From positions 62,001-126,000 of the forward strand of contig JAFLTQ010000004.1 in NCBI GenBank assembly GCA_022510385.1: DNA of 64,000 nt, read 5' to 3'. Shown here in pieces: positions 1 to 9,949 of this stretch. The DNA is from Muribaculaceae bacterium (lineage in GTDB: Bacteria > Bacteroidota > Bacteroidia > Bacteroidales > Muribaculaceae). The position numbers and the translations under genes are program-made. The notes below the pieces were generated by a model that did no database searches, had not been told where the DNA came from, and was given only the letters and a program-made list of their open reading frames with translations. Each line of letters begins with the position of its first letter. The first letter of the stretch is position 1.

Positions 1-203
1 TAGATGGCAAACCACACACCGATCCTAAGGAAATCAAGGAGAATTTGGTGAAGCAGCTGACTGCTCCTGTGAGATGGACTCAAGACATACAGGCGATGAT
101 AAATGACGGAGCAACCGAATTTGTAGAGCTTGGTCCGGGTGCGGTGTTGCAAGGACTTGTAAAGAAAATCAATCGCGATGTGATAACCTCCGGTCATCAA
201 TAA
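1..203 (+). CDS. fabD: malonyl CoA-acyl carrier protein transacylase, C-terminal fragment
   Basis: The reading frame is open from the window edge (first full codon at position 3) to a TAA at 201-203 and gives 66 residues. The peptide contains [15 protein letters not shown] and [17 protein letters not shown], which match the C-terminal end of FabD: a helix, then the strand with the E-x-GPG-x-VLxGL motif. FabD loads malonyl groups onto acyl carrier protein in type II fatty acid synthesis in the cytoplasm. The active-site GHSxG region lies outside the window, so catalytic competence cannot be judged. asd starts 12 nt after the stop, so the two genes may be cotranscribed. Confidence 0.85.
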   Translation, partial: DGKPHTDPKEIKENLVKQLTAPVRWTQDIQAMINDGATEFVELGPGAVLQGLVKKINRDVITSGHQ

Positions 204-215
204 TTCAACATTCCA

Positions 216-1232
216 ATGAATATAGCAATCGTAGGTGCGAGCGGTGCCGTGGGGCAAGAGCTTCTGAAGGTGCTCGACGAGCAGAACTTCCCGGTCACAA
301 GTCTTCGTCTTTTTGGGAGTAAAAGGAGTGCCGGGCAAGAGTATCGTTTCCGAGACATGACAGTTAAGGTTGAGCTTCTTAGCCATGACTCCGATTTCAG
401 TGGAGTTGACATTGCTTTCACATCAGCCGGTGCATCGACATCCAAGGAGTATGCAGAAACCATAACGAAACATGGTGCTGTAATGATTGATAACAGTAGT
501 GCATTCCGGATGGATCCTGATGTTCCATTGGTAGTCCCCGAGGTGAATCCTGAAGATGCCTTAGATAAACCTCGAAATATCATCGGTAATCCCAATTGTA
601 CGACGATACAGATGGTTGTAGCCCTCAAGCCTATCAATGATCTCTCACCTATCACAAAGGTGCATGTGTCGACTTATCAGGCGGCAAGTGGTGCAGGGGC
701 GGCAGCTATGGCAGAGCTTGAGAAACAATTTAGGGAAATAGCCGAAGGAACATCACCCACGATAGAGAAATTCCCTTTCCAGTTGGCCTATAATATTATA
801 CCACAGGTTGATGTATTCATGGACAACGGCTACACCAAGGAGGAGATGAAGATGTATAATGAGACACGTAAAATCATGCATTCAGATAAGATAAAGGTGA
901 GTGCTACGTGTGTCAGAGTTCCGGTATTGCGAGCTCATAGCGAGGCTATCTGGCTTGAAACGGAGCAACCAATTGAGATTTCAGAGGTTAGACGCGCCTG
1001 GGAAGAGGCTCCGGGTCTTGTAGTAAAGGATGAGCCCTTTTCAAAGGAATATCCAATGCCGTTGGATATCTCAGATAAGGATCCCGTATATGTCGGGAGA
1101 TTAAGAAAGGATCTTTCAGATTCTAAGGGACTATCTTTCTGGGTGGTAGGAGATCAAATCAAGAAGGGAGCGGCATTGAATGCAGTTCAGATTGCTCTTT
1201 GGCTCTTGAAAAATGATCCTAAGTTACGCTAA
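216..1232 (+). CDS. asd: aspartate-semialdehyde dehydrogenase
   Basis: This 338-residue cytoplasmic enzyme reduces aspartyl phosphate to aspartate semialdehyde with NADPH, the branch point to lysine/diaminopimelate, threonine and methionine. The N-terminus has the Rossmann nucleotide loop [11 protein letters not shown]. The catalytic cysteine sits in [10 protein letters not shown] at about residue 130, and the conserved histidine lies in [13 protein letters not shown] at about residue 240. [19 protein letters not shown] is the conserved segment ahead of the active site. Length is normal for the family. It starts 12 nt after fabD and is followed by two hairpin terminators shared with the convergent pnp gene. 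Assignment is secure. Confidence 0.96.
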   Translation: MNIAIVGASGAVGQELLKVLDEQNFPVTSLRLFGSKRSAGQEYRFRDMTVKVELLSHDSDFSGVDIAFTSAGASTSKEYAETITKHGAVMIDNSSAFRMDPDVPLVVPEVNPEDALDKPRNIIGNPNCTTIQMVVALKPINDLSPITKVHVSTYQAASGAGAAAMAELEKQFREIAEGTSPTIEKFPFQLAYNIIPQVDVFMDNGYTKEEMKMYNETRKIMHSDKIKVSATCVRVPVLRAHSEAIWLETEQPIEISEVRRAWEEAPGLVVKDEPFSKEYPMPLDISDKDPVYVGRLRKDLSDSKGLSFWVVGDQIKKGAALNAVQIALWLLKNDPKLR

Positions 1233-1296
1233 CTTATTAAAATGATTTAAACAGTCATATTATTATTTTTTCAAAAAGAATTTCAAGTTAAAAAAG

Positions 1297-1327
1297 CTCC
1301 CCCGTTTCTCAAGTAGATTCGGGGGAG
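1297..1327. terminator. hairpin between asd and pnp
   Basis: The arms CTCCCCCG (1297-1304) and CGGGGGAG (1320-1327) pair perfectly over 8 bp with a 15-nt loop. It has an A-run on its left flank and no strong T-run on its right. It would therefore work best for minus-strand transcripts leaving pnp, together with the next hairpin. Confidence 0.6.
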
Positions 1328-1337
1328 TAAATATTTA

Positions 1338-1386
1338 AGAGCCCGTTCCTTTTTCTCTTATAGATATCGGGGACGGGCTCTTTTTT
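1338..1386. terminator. intrinsic terminator at the asd end
   Basis: The arms AAGAGCCCGTTCC and GGACGGGCTCTT pair over 12 bp with one bulged T. A run of T residues follows at about 1381-1386. This is a classic rho-independent terminator for asd, placed just before the 3' end of convergent pnp. Confidence 0.8.
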
Positions 1387-1408
1387 ATAATGTAGAGTTT
1401 ATTCTTTT

Positions 1409-3766
1409 TTACTCTTCATCAGGTTGCTGAAGGTTGTTATTGTTTCTTGGAGTGAATCTTCTCGGACCACGTTCACCTTCACGTCTGGGTTGCTGGTTCC
1501 CTTCGAAACGTCTCGGGCCACGTTCGCCACCCTCTCGTCTTGGACCTCCATTTCCGTCACGACGAGGACGATTTTCACCTCCCTCACGGCGTGGACGGTT
1601 TTCTCTTTCTACATAACCTTCGGGTTTTTCGGTCAAAACTTTCATTGAGAGACGGTATTTACCGGTCTTCTTGTCAATCTCAATAAGTTTTACTTTTACC
1701 TTATCTCCCTCTTTAAGGCCGCTATTTTCCATAGAGTCGAGACGATCCCATGAAATTTCACTTATATGTAGCAGACCGTCACGTCCGGGCATGAATTCAA
1801 CAAATGCACCGAAATCAAGAATAGAACGTACAACGCCGTCGTAGATCTCTCCCTCTTCGGGTTGAGCCACGATAGCCTTAATCTTGGCTAAAGCAGCTTC
1901 GAGACCCTCTTTCTCCTTGGAGGCAATCTCTACTTTCCCTATGCCAAGTTTTTCATCCTCTTCAATTGATATGGTTGTGCCGGTTTCTTCCTGAATTCCT
2001 TGTATGATCTTACCTTGAGGACCGATAACAGCTCCAATAAGGTCTTTCGGAATTTCAAGAGTAATGATTCTCGGAACATGCGGTTTATAGTCTTCACGCG
2101 GCTCGGGAATAGTGTCGTGGATTATATTGAGGATATGCATTCTTCCCTGACGAGCCTGTTCAAGTGCTTTTTCAAGGATTTCATAACTTAAGCCGTCACA
2201 TTTGATATCCATCTGGGTTGCGGTGATGCCCTTTTCTGTCCCGGTCACTTTGAAGTCCATATCACCGAGATGGTCTTCGTCGCCAAGAATATCAGAGAGA
2301 ACAGCATATTTAGTAGCACCCTTGTCAGAAATAAGACCCATTGCAACTCCGGCCACGGGACGTTTCATTTTTACTCCGGCATCAAGAAGAGCGAGGGTTC
2401 CACCGCAAACAGTTGCCATAGAAGAAGAACCGTTGCTCTCAAGGATATCGGAAACTACACGGCAAGTGTAGGGGAAATCATCCGGGAACATTCTCTTGAG
2501 GGCACGATGTGCAAGATTTCCATGACCGATTTCACGTCGGCCAACACCTCTTTGAGCTTTTGCCTCTCCGGTAGAGAATGGCGGGAAATTATAATGGAGC
2601 AGGAATCTTTCCTTGCTTTGGTTCAAAACATCGTCGACAATCTTTTCATCGAGCGTTGTGCCGAGGGTTGCTGTCACAAGAGCTTGAGTTTCGCCACGAG
2701 TGAAGATAGCAGCTCCGTGAGGACCCGGAAGATAATCCACTTCACACCATATAGGCCGGATTTCAGTAGTCTTTCTGCCGTCGAGACGAATTCCTTCATC
2801 AAGGACACAACGACGCATAGCCTCTTTCTCTACGTCGTGATAATATCTCTTGACCATGGAAATTCTTTGCTCAGGAGTATATTTCTCAAGTTGCTCTTCC
2901 GTCATTTCCGGAAGATTCTCTATATATTCATCCACTATAGCTTTGAAGCTTTCGGCTCTCCAATGTTTGTCGGCACTTCCGGCTTTAGCGATTTCATAAG
3001 CTTTGGCATAGCATTTTTCCTCTACATCCTTACGCAGGTCGTCATCGTTGATTTCGTGGTTATATTCACGTTTGGTTTCTTTGCCTGCCTCTTTCATAAG
3101 CTCAATCTGAGCCACACAATGCTTCTTGATTTCATCGTGAGCCACTTTTAAAGCCTCGAGCAATTCTGCTTCAGAAACTTCGTTCATTTCACCTTCCACC
3201 ATCATTATGTTATCGTAGGTGGCGCCGACCATCAGCTCTATGTCAGCTTGCTCAATCTGTTCGAAAGTCGGGTTAATAACCCACTCACCATTAACTCTTG
3301 CAACTCTGACTTCAGAAATAGGACCCTCAAACGGGATGTCGCTACACATCAAAGCAGCAGAAGCAGCTATACCGGCTAAAGCATCCGGCGCTTCATTTTC
3401 ATCAGCTGAAAAAAGAGTCACGTTAACAAATGTCTCAGCATGATAATTGCTTGGGAAAAGGGGGCGCAAAACTCTGTCAACAAGGCGAGAAGTCAATATT
3501 TCATAATCGCTTGCTCTGCCTTCCCTTTTTAGAAATCCACCCGGGTATCTTCCTATAGATGAGTATTTCTCTTTATATTCTACTGTCAAGGGCATAAAAT
3601 CCACGCCCTCATTGGCATCTTGTGCCGAACAAACCGTGGCCAGCAACATCGTGTTGCCCATCCTTACTTCCACGGCGCCATCCGCTTGCTTGGCCAACTT
3701 GCCGGTCTCGATTGTAATCTCACGGCCATCGCCCAGGGGTATGGTCTTCTTCACTGGTTTCAACAT
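1409..3766 (-). CDS. pnp: polyribonucleotide nucleotidyltransferase (PNPase)
   Basis: This 785-residue protein is a 3'-5' phosphorolytic exoribonuclease that degrades mRNA in the cytoplasm. Two RNase PH-like halves (about 10-230 and 310-550) flank a helical domain. They are followed by a KH domain with [11 protein letters not shown] at about 585 and an S1 domain ([20 protein letters not shown]) at about 640-710. Family members are usually about 700 residues; the extra 75 residues here form an Arg/Gly/Glu-rich tail built on repeats such as [11 protein letters not shown]. Such basic tails suggest extra RNA contact, which is inference. It is divergent from prmA and convergent with asd. Confidence 0.97.
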   Translation of the reverse strand: MLKPVKKTIPLGDGREITIETGKLAKQADGAVEVRMGNTMLLATVCSAQDANEGVDFMPLTVEYKEKYSSIGRYPGGFLKREGRASDYEILTSRLVDRVLRPLFPSNYHAETFVNVTLFSADENEAPDALAGIAASAALMCSDIPFEGPISEVRVARVNGEWVINPTFEQIEQADIELMVGATYDNIMMVEGEMNEVSEAELLEALKVAHDEIKKHCVAQIELMKEAGKETKREYNHEINDDDLRKDVEEKCYAKAYEIAKAGSADKHWRAESFKAIVDEYIENLPEMTEEQLEKYTPEQRISMVKRYYHDVEKEAMRRCVLDEGIRLDGRKTTEIRPIWCEVDYLPGPHGAAIFTRGETQALVTATLGTTLDEKIVDDVLNQSKERFLLHYNFPPFSTGEAKAQRGVGRREIGHGNLAHRALKRMFPDDFPYTCRVVSDILESNGSSSMATVCGGTLALLDAGVKMKRPVAGVAMGLISDKGATKYAVLSDILGDEDHLGDMDFKVTGTEKGITATQMDIKCDGLSYEILEKALEQARQGRMHILNIIHDTIPEPREDYKPHVPRIITLEIPKDLIGAVIGPQGKIIQGIQEETGTTISIEEDEKLGIGKVEIASKEKEGLEAALAKIKAIVAQPEEGEIYDGVVRSILDFGAFVEFMPGRDGLLHISEISWDRLDSMENSGLKEGDKVKVKLIEIDKKTGKYRLSMKVLTEKPEGYVERENRPRREGGENRPRRDGNGGPRREGGERGPRRFEGNQQPRREGERGPRRFTPRNNNNLQQPDEE

Positions 3767-3806
3767 AATTTTTTTCTTATTTTTCTTATCTTCTTGTTTT
3801 CAAACG

Positions 3807-3814
3807 CAAAATTA
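3807..3814 (-). promoter_or_regulatory. probable -7 promoter box for pnp
   Basis: On the minus strand this reads TAATTTTG, a match to the Bacteroidota -7 consensus TAnnTTTG, about 40 nt upstream of the pnp ATG. No clear TTTG -33 box lies at the expected distance. Confidence 0.4.
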
Positions 3815-3845
3815 CCTAAATTATTCCTCTTAAGGAATATTTACT

Positions 3846-3853
3846 TATTTTTG
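3846..3853 (+). promoter_or_regulatory. possible -7 promoter box for prmA
   Basis: TATTTTTG fits TAnnTTTG and lies 48 nt before the prmA ATG. The -33 region is not recognisable, so this is a weak call in an AT-rich divergent intergenic region. Confidence 0.3.
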
Positions 3854-3901
3854 TCATAATTTTTCTACTTATATCAAAACTAAGAACGAGCTCTAACCAT
3901 T

Positions 3902-4741
3902 ATGTATGATTATATTGCCTTGAGGATAGAAGCCAATCCGTGTGACGAAACCGTCACAGATCTTCTGGCTGCTTTCCTCGCCGATGTCGGATACGATTCT
4001 TTTGTGTCTGATTCTACCGGCCTGACGGCTTATATCAGGAAAGACAAATATGAAGCCAAAAATGTAGAGGAAATCCTTGAAGATTTTCCCATTCCTGCCT
4101 CATTCAGTTATTCCATAGAGGAGATAGAGGGGGAAGATTGGAATAAAGAATGGGAGCAAAATTATTTCAAACCGATTCAGATAGATGACAGAGTGGTGGT
4201 CCGTTCATCTTTTCATCAAGAATTCCGTGAAGCTCCCATTGAGATAATCATTGATCCCAAAATGGCATTCGGAACGGGACATCATGCTACGACTTCCGGA
4301 ATGATTAAGATGTTGATTGAAGAGGATTTGAACGGTAAGAGTGTGATTGATATGGGAACCGGTACAGGCATTCTTTCCATTCTTTGCAAGAAGTTGGGTT
4401 CGGCTGCGACTACCGGGATTGACATTGATGAATTCGCTATTGAGAATGCAAAAGAGAATGGAAACTTCAACGGAGTAGATGTCAGATGGTTGGTGGGAGA
4501 TGATTCCACCCTTGAAGAGCTTGATCCATCAGATATATTCCTTGCAAACATAAATCTGAATGTCATTACATCTTGTATGGAGAAATATGTGGCAAAAATG
4601 AAGGAGGGAGCTAAAATCTTTTTGAGCGGTTTTCTTGAAACCGACAGGGATACAATAATGACAGAAGCTGAAAAACTGGGACTTTCATTTCAAAAAGAAT
4701 CAGTAGAAAATAATTGGCTTGTTATGACTTTTACCAAATAA
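3902..4741 (+). CDS. prmA: ribosomal protein L11 methyltransferase
   Basis: This 279-residue SAM-dependent methyltransferase trimethylates ribosomal protein L11. The family signature DPKMAFGTGHHATTSGM lies at about 119-135, followed by the SAM-binding motif I VIDMGTGTGILSILC at about 148 and an acidic loop TGIDIDEFAIENAKENG. A later motif, DIFLANINLNVI, is the NPP-like methyltransferase motif IV region (normally N[IL]xxxxL in PrmA). The N-terminal roughly 100 residues form the L11-recognition domain and are slightly short compared with proteobacterial PrmA, as usual in Bacteroidota. It is a single gene, divergent from pnp. Confidence 0.93.
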   Translation: MYDYIALRIEANPCDETVTDLLAAFLADVGYDSFVSDSTGLTAYIRKDKYEAKNVEEILEDFPIPASFSYSIEEIEGEDWNKEWEQNYFKPIQIDDRVVVRSSFHQEFREAPIEIIIDPKMAFGTGHHATTSGMIKMLIEEDLNGKSVIDMGTGTGILSILCKKLGSAATTGIDIDEFAIENAKENGNFNGVDVRWLVGDDSTLEELDPSDIFLANINLNVITSCMEKYVAKMKEGAKIFLSGFLETDRDTIMTEAEKLGLSFQKESVENNWLVMTFTK

Positions 4742-4799
4742 AACATCGAGCAAGAAGCAATTCTCAAAAGTCATAAAAACACTAATTTCAATATTAATT

Positions 4800-4830
4800 T
4801 TTGTAGATTCAAGAAATATCAGTACCTTTG
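4800..4830 (+). promoter_or_regulatory. promoter of tRNA-Gln
   Basis: TTTG at 4800-4803 and TACCTTTG at 4823-4830 are separated by 19 nt, an excellent match to the Bacteroidota -33/-7 promoter. The mature tRNA begins 14 nt downstream. Confidence 0.8.
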
Positions 4831-4843
4831 CAATTGAAAAAAG

Positions 4844-4914
4844 TGGCTTATGGTGTAATGGTAGCACTACAGATTTTGGTTCTGCCTGTCCAAGTTCGAA
4901 TCTTGGTAAGCCAA
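4844..4914 (+). tRNA. tRNA-Gln (anticodon TTG)
   Basis: A 71-nt cloverleaf can be drawn. The acceptor arms TGGCTTA (4844-4850) and TAAGCCA (4907-4913) pair, with discriminator A at 4914. The anticodon loop TTTTGGT (4874-4880) carries TTG at 4876-4878, reading CAA. The T arm holds the GTTCGAATC core. The outermost anticodon-stem pair is A4869-C4885, a mismatch. CCA is not encoded. The gene has its own promoter and terminator. Confidence 0.95.
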
Positions 4915-4921
4915 CTTTCCC

Positions 4922-4949
4922 AAGCCGAAGCGCCAACGCTCCGGCTTTT
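4922..4949 (+). terminator. terminator after tRNA-Gln
   Basis: Arms 4922-4932 and 4937-4947 pair over 11 bp with one A-C mismatch around a CCAA tetraloop, followed by TTTT. It lies 8 nt downstream of the tRNA. Confidence 0.75.
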
Positions 4950-5023
4950 ATTCTTTAATAGACCAAGCATAAAAACTAACCGGGCTTGAAAGAGAGTAAT
5001 AAGTGGGTTAACAAATGTTTTAG

Positions 5024-7741
5024 ATGATGCGATATCTCAGCATATTGTTTATTTTGTTGATGGGAATTAGGGGGTTAAGCCTCTCATCCCGGACCTCTCT
5101 TGATTTGTCGGGAGAATGGCACTACAGGCTTATTGGCGCACCCTCCTCCATTCCTGCTGAAGGAATTATTTCTTTTCCTAATACTCTCGATAATGCCCGT
5201 AAATCAATATATAACCCTCTTACAGACAACACCGAACAATTAAGACGTGAATTCTCATTTGTGGGGGAAGCAATTTATTCCCGCAACATTAGAATTCCTA
5301 ACGAATGGCGAGATAAGGAAATTTTTCTTGAAATTGAGAGATCAAAGCCGTCAAGGATAAAGATTGACGGGAAAGATGCAGGCTATAATTCGCGTATTTC
5401 ATCGCCGCAAAAATATAATCTCAGTCATCTACTGTCGCCGGGGGATCATCACATCGAAATAATTGTCAATAATGCCGATTCCCTGCCACCAATGGTGGCT
5501 CGAACTTCAAATGCGGCCTCAGAAGCATCGCAGACTAACTGGAACGGCATTATCGGGAATTTTTCTCTTATCGCAAAAAATCCTATCCATATCAGGAATA
5601 TCCGAGTCAATGAGGTAGACCATGGGAAAGGTGTCAATTTGATGATAGATTTATCAGATGCCGCACCTGAAGAGATGAAATTGGGAATGAGTTGGAAAAA
5701 TAATTCAACAATCACCAAAACAATAGAACCGGGAGACACTTGTGTAAAAATCTATCTGCCGTTGAAAAAGGAGGATTTATGGAGTGAGCATAAGCCTCGA
5801 TTGCATAATTTAAGGATTAAGTTGGCTGATAAAGAGGGAAAGATTGTTGATGAACATACTACATCCTTGGGTTTCCGTGAATTTATAAACTCCGGTAAAG
5901 CATTTTATGTAAACGAGACCCCAACTTTTCTGAGGGGTACTGTCAATTCAGCTATTTTCCCGGAGACAACTTATTCACCGACCGATCTGAAGAGTTGGCA
6001 GGATTATTTCAAAGTAATAAAGGATTATGGACTAAACCATGTGAGATTTCATTCCTGGACTCCTCCCGATGCGGCTTTCACAGCAGCCGATCAAGAAGGG
6101 GTATATCTGCTTGTTGAGCTTCCGATCTGGGGAGAACTTGACCGAGATTTAAAGAACCATAATTTATTTCTAAATGAAGAATTGAAGGGAATAATGGAGT
6201 CATACTCTCATCACCCTTCTTTTGTGATGTTTTCGCCGGGAAACGAATTATGGGGAGATGTCTCGCTCATGAGGGAATATATGGAGAAGTCCAAGAAATT
6301 GAACCCGCGGATTTTATCGACTTATGGCAGCAATGTATATTTAGGGATGAGGGGAGAAATAGGAGGTGAGGATTTTATAATAGCTTCCAAAACCGGGGAT
6401 GGTCCTAAAGATGAAGTAAGAGGTTCTTTCTCATTTGCAGATGATCCGACAGGAGGTCTTTTCAATTCTACATATCCTGAAACTCAATCCAATTATGACT
6501 TGGCTACCGGGGGAATAAATGTGCCTATGATTTCACATGAAGTCGGACAATATCAAAGTTACCCGGATTTTACCGGATTAGATAGATATAAGAGCAATCT
6601 TAAACCTGATAATCTTTTAGAATTCAAGCGTCAGGCGGAAGAAGCGGGAAAAAACGGGAAGAGCAAATTATATTCAGAGGCAACCGGAAAATGGGTGGCC
6701 AAGCTTTATAAGGCCGAGATTGAAAAAGCAATGAGGTCGGAAGGAATCGCCGGAATTGAACTTATGAGTCTGCAGGATAATCCGGGACAGGGGACGGCAT
6801 TAGTGGGGATTCTTAACCCGTTCATGGAGTCTAAAGGATATATAACCCCGGAAAAGTGGCGTGAATCATATTCTGACAGAGTGGTGTTGGCAGAATTTCC
6901 AAGATTCACCTTTAGGGAGGGAGAGGATATAGAAATACCTGTAAGATTGATAAATTATAGTGATACATCCCTTTCATCTGAGAAAATTGAATGGACAACG
7001 CCTTTCTTGTCGGGTGAAATAGTGGCAGAAGAGGGTAGAGGGATTATCCCGATAAAGCTCCCGGGGATTAAAGAGCCTCAAAAAATGAGCCTTATTTTGA
7101 CCGGAGATGAAGGAAAAATCAGGAATGAATATGAATTTTGGGTTTATCCCGAAAATAAGAAAAATATAAAGAATGTAATTGTCACAAAAGATATCTCTGA
7201 AGCTCTTAGAATGCTTGAAAAAGGCAAGAAAGTCATTCTTATGGCCGATAGTAGTAAGAAGTGGGATAACAGCATAGGAGGATTATTTACGCCGGATTTC
7301 TGGAATTACAGTCTATATAATAAAATCAGCGAAGAGATGCATCTGCCTTCATCCCCCGGAAGTTTAGGACTACTTATCGATAGGAATCATCCGGCATTTA
7401 ATAAATTTCCAACGGATATCCACACGGATTGGCAATGGTATGCGATAGTAAGAAATTCACAGCCGTTGAAAATTGAAATGTTACCAAAGAGTTACGAGCC
7501 AATAGTGGAAGTGGTAGACAACATAGACACCAATAGACGTGTGGCTCTTATTTTTGAGTGTAATGTAGGGAAAGGAAAATTGCTGATTGTTGCATCGGAT
7601 TTAGAGAAAGGAATGCAATTCCCCGAAGTTGAATGGTTGCTACAGTCGTTGAAAGAATATGTGGCAAGTAAAGAATTCAAGCCGAGATTAAGCTTGTCAG
7701 CTCGTCAACTTAAAACTTTACTTCGCCCTTTAAAAGATTGA
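5024..7741 (+). CDS. secreted glycoside hydrolase family 2 protein
   Basis: This 905-residue protein begins with a signal peptide (hydrophobic 5-20). It has the GH2 order: sugar-binding jelly roll (about 25-190), immunoglobulin-like domain (about 195-300), TIM barrel (about 300-600), then C-terminal beta domains. FLRGTVNSAIFPETTYSP opens the barrel. SPGNELWGD contains the expected acid/base Glu408, and ISHEVGQYQSYPDF contains the likely nucleophile Glu506. This layout is common among Bacteroidota GH2 enzymes acting on plant or host glycans. Substrate (galactoside, glucuronide or other) cannot be told. No SusC/SusD pair lies nearby, so it is not in a recognisable polysaccharide utilisation locus. 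ATG codons at 5024 and 5027 are both possible starts. Confidence 0.88.
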   Translation: MMRYLSILFILLMGIRGLSLSSRTSLDLSGEWHYRLIGAPSSIPAEGIISFPNTLDNARKSIYNPLTDNTEQLRREFSFVGEAIYSRNIRIPNEWRDKEIFLEIERSKPSRIKIDGKDAGYNSRISSPQKYNLSHLLSPGDHHIEIIVNNADSLPPMVARTSNAASEASQTNWNGIIGNFSLIAKNPIHIRNIRVNEVDHGKGVNLMIDLSDAAPEEMKLGMSWKNNSTITKTIEPGDTCVKIYLPLKKEDLWSEHKPRLHNLRIKLADKEGKIVDEHTTSLGFREFINSGKAFYVNETPTFLRGTVNSAIFPETTYSPTDLKSWQDYFKVIKDYGLNHVRFHSWTPPDAAFTAADQEGVYLLVELPIWGELDRDLKNHNLFLNEELKGIMESYSHHPSFVMFSPGNELWGDVSLMREYMEKSKKLNPRILSTYGSNVYLGMRGEIGGEDFIIASKTGDGPKDEVRGSFSFADDPTGGLFNSTYPETQSNYDLATGGINVPMISHEVGQYQSYPDFTGLDRYKSNLKPDNLLEFKRQAEEAGKNGKSKLYSEATGKWVAKLYKAEIEKAMRSEGIAGIELMSLQDNPGQGTALVGILNPFMESKGYITPEKWRESYSDRVVLAEFPRFTFREGEDIEIPVRLINYSDTSLSSEKIEWTTPFLSGEIVAEEGRGIIPIKLPGIKEPQKMSLILTGDEGKIRNEYEFWVYPENKKNIKNVIVTKDISEALRMLEKGKKVILMADSSKKWDNSIGGLFTPDFWNYSLYNKISEEMHLPSSPGSLGLLIDRNHPAFNKFPTDIHTDWQWYAIVRNSQPLKIEMLPKSYEPIVEVVDNIDTNRRVALIFECNVGKGKLLIVASDLEKGMQFPEVEWLLQSLKEYVASKEFKPRLSLSARQLKTLLRPLKD

Positions 7742-8642
7742 TTCTTAACCCCTCATTGTTAAGGATAACATTCGGGAAAACTTGTTGGGCCTCTTTAAGG
7801 AAAAGAGAGTCGTCAGTGTATCGAGAGGAGTAGTGACCCGTGAGAAGCATTTTTGCACCCGCGTCACGAGCTACGGTAGCAGCTTGCGTAGCAGTGGAGT
7901 GTCCTCTTTCAATAGCGTCAGCGAGCCGGTCGTCTAAATAAGTGGTTTCATGAAAAAGGAGATCCACGGGTCCGATTTTCTTTGCCAAATCAGGTATGTA
8001 GCCAGTGTCACTGATATGAGCGTAAGATAAAGATGGGTCGGCATCCGTTGTAAGCTTTTTATTAGGAATAACTGTCCCATCAGGTTTGATGAAATCCTCC
8101 CCTTCCTTTATACGTTTCATCATAGCTATTGGCACCTGATGAAATTCTGTCATAATCGGATTGATATGCCGAGGTTTCGGTTTTTCCTGAAAAATATACC
8201 CCACGGTCGGAATTCGATGGTCGAGTGGAACGGTTTTGACAGTCAAGGCCTTTGTTTCCAAGATAACTTTCTCTTCGGGCTTGATAATATTATAATTTAT
8301 TAGAAAAGGAGTGTCTCTGCAGAAATAATCGATAATTTTTTTAAGCTGTTTGGCACCATCCTCGAATGTGTGAATTGTAAGTTCACCGCCATTCCCTGTA
8401 AGAGCAAGAGTGCTTACGAGCCCCGGCAGCCCGAGCACATGATCTCCATGCATATGGGTTATAAAAATATGACGCAGCTTTGCAAAAGACAATCTTTGCT
8501 TCATAAAAGCGAGCTGAGCCCCTTCCCCGCAATCTATCATATAAAGCTGACCACGATGCTGCACCACTGTGCAAGAAGGTTGGTGGCGCAAGGATGGTTT
8601 GGCAGATCCACATCCCAATGTGTGTATTGTAAAATCAGACAT
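7710..8642 (-). CDS. rnz: ribonuclease Z
   Basis: This 310-residue metallo-beta-lactamase-fold endonuclease removes the 3' trailer of tRNA precursors. Visible motifs are the zinc-binding ITHMHGDHVLGLPGL at about residues 61-75, SYAHISDTGY at about 205-214, the LLFHETTYLDD segment near 230, and a final TGHYSSRYTD histidine region near 270. Length is normal. As no CCA is encoded in the tRNA genes here, 3' trimming followed by CCA addition is needed, which fits RNase Z. It follows sdaA by 31 nt on the same strand. Its last 32 nt overlap the end of the convergent GH2 gene. Confidence 0.94.
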   Translation of the reverse strand: MSDFTIHTLGCGSAKPSLRHQPSCTVVQHRGQLYMIDCGEGAQLAFMKQRLSFAKLRHIFITHMHGDHVLGLPGLVSTLALTGNGGELTIHTFEDGAKQLKKIIDYFCRDTPFLINYNIIKPEEKVILETKALTVKTVPLDHRIPTVGYIFQEKPKPRHINPIMTEFHQVPIAMMKRIKEGEDFIKPDGTVIPNKKLTTDADPSLSYAHISDTGYIPDLAKKIGPVDLLFHETTYLDDRLADAIERGHSTATQAATVARDAGAKMLLTGHYSSRYTDDSLFLKEAQQVFPNVILNNEGLRINLLKGEVKF

Positions 8643-8673
8643 TTATATGAAATTAATGCTTTTGCTGAATAAA

Positions 8674-9891
8674 TTATTGCACGTGGTCCACCTTAAAATC
8701 ACGGGCTAACCCGCCAATGCCGGTTTCTTTATATAGAGAAGGGAGATCATGCCCTGTCTCTTTCATTACTTGAACCAGTTTGTCAAAACTTACTCGATGC
8801 TTTCCGTCGGAAAAAGTTGAATATATATTAGCGTCAAGGGCTCTTGCCGCAGCATAGGCATTTCTTTCGATACAAGGAATCTGGACAAGCCCGCAGACAG
8901 GATCGCAGGTCATTCCGAGATGATGTTCGAGCCCCATTTCGGCAGCGTATTCAATTTGAGCCGGAGTGCCTCCGAAGAGCTGGCAAGCGGCTCCTGCAGC
9001 CATGGCACAAGCCACACCCACTTCACCCTGACAACCCACATCAGCGCCTGATATGCTGGCATTATGCTTCACCACATTGCCGATGAGAGCTGCAGTTGCC
9101 AAAGCATGAAACATTTCCTCGTCGGAGAAATTTCGACTTTTCCAAAGGTGATAGAGCACTGCGGGGACAACTCCGCAACTGCCGCATGTGGGAGCCGTGA
9201 CTATCACTCCTCCGGCAGCATTCTCTTCACTAACAGCCAATGCATAGGAGAAAACGAGTCCGCGTGAGCGTAAATTATCGCGAAAACCTCCTGCACGCAT
9301 ATAATAGGAGCGAGCCTTACGAGGAAGATTTAAGGGCCCGGGTAATCTTCCGTCAGTAATCAAACCTTTTTCTACCGCATTCTTCATAGTTTCCCATACC
9401 TCTGATAGAAATATATTGATATCTTTTCCTTCAGTATGTTCCACATATTCCCAATAACATCGTCCGCTACGTTCGCAATACTCCATAATCTCTGTCATGG
9501 TGTTGCGGTTATAGATTTCCGGGCTTCCTTGTTTAGCTGTTCCGGCTTCTTCAATTGCACCCCCTCCAACACTATATACGGTCCATTCATCTGAAGGGAG
9601 TCCCGCTTCATTAAGACTTCTGAAGGTCATTCCGTTGGGATGATAAGGTAGAAAGATGTCGGGCTTCCATATAATCTTTACCGGCAGTTCGGATTTTTCC
9701 AGAACGTCAAGAATCGCAACATCAGTCATGTGGCCTTTCCCTGTAGCGGCAAGGCTCCCGTATAGCACCACTTCATATCCGGCAGCATGTTTATGATTTT
9801 CCAAAAAAATCTCGGCTGCTTTTCTCGGTCCCATTGTATGACTTGAGGAAGGGCCTGTGCCAATGCGGTAGAGCTCACGTATGGATTTCAT
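8674..9891 (-). CDS. sdaA: L-serine ammonia-lyase, iron-sulfur type
   Basis: This 405-residue enzyme deaminates L-serine to pyruvate and ammonia in the cytoplasm. The N-terminal SIRELYRIGTGPSSSHTMGP is the family signature. The catalytic domain contains the serine-binding and Fe-S region with GVIVTAPTCGSCGVVP, GCQGEVGVACAMAAGA and MTCDPVCGLVQIPCIERN; cysteines in these segments ligate the [4Fe-4S] cluster in this family. It is a single-chain form with alpha and beta regions fused. The reading frame is intact. It likely shares a transcript with downstream rnz. Its promoter region faces that of the TonB receptor across a palindrome. Confidence 0.94.
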   Translation of the reverse strand: MKSIRELYRIGTGPSSSHTMGPRKAAEIFLENHKHAAGYEVVLYGSLAATGKGHMTDVAILDVLEKSELPVKIIWKPDIFLPYHPNGMTFRSLNEAGLPSDEWTVYSVGGGAIEEAGTAKQGSPEIYNRNTMTEIMEYCERSGRCYWEYVEHTEGKDINIFLSEVWETMKNAVEKGLITDGRLPGPLNLPRKARSYYMRAGGFRDNLRSRGLVFSYALAVSEENAAGGVIVTAPTCGSCGVVPAVLYHLWKSRNFSDEEMFHALATAALIGNVVKHNASISGADVGCQGEVGVACAMAAGAACQLFGGTPAQIEYAAEMGLEHHLGMTCDPVCGLVQIPCIERNAYAAARALDANIYSTFSDGKHRVSFDKLVQVMKETGHDLPSLYKETGIGGLARDFKVDHVQ

Positions 9892-9929
9892 GGTTTTGTT
9901 TATTTTTGAGATATGGAAAGGATTTTATG

Positions 9930-9937
9930 CAAAATTA
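9930..9937 (-). promoter_or_regulatory. probable -7 promoter box for sdaA
   Basis: The minus strand reads TAATTTTG, matching TAnnTTTG, 38 nt before the sdaA ATG. The expected -33 position would fall inside the adjacent palindrome at 9950-9973. Confidence 0.45.
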
Positions 9938-9949
9938 ATTCTTTTTTAC

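Noticed and set aside
2270-3151. A 293-codon open frame on the plus strand inside pnp
   Set aside because: It is fully antisense to the well-supported pnp coding sequence, its translation is Ser/Thr/Phe-rich with no recognisable motif, and it has no promoter or start signals. It is a shadow of pnp codon use.
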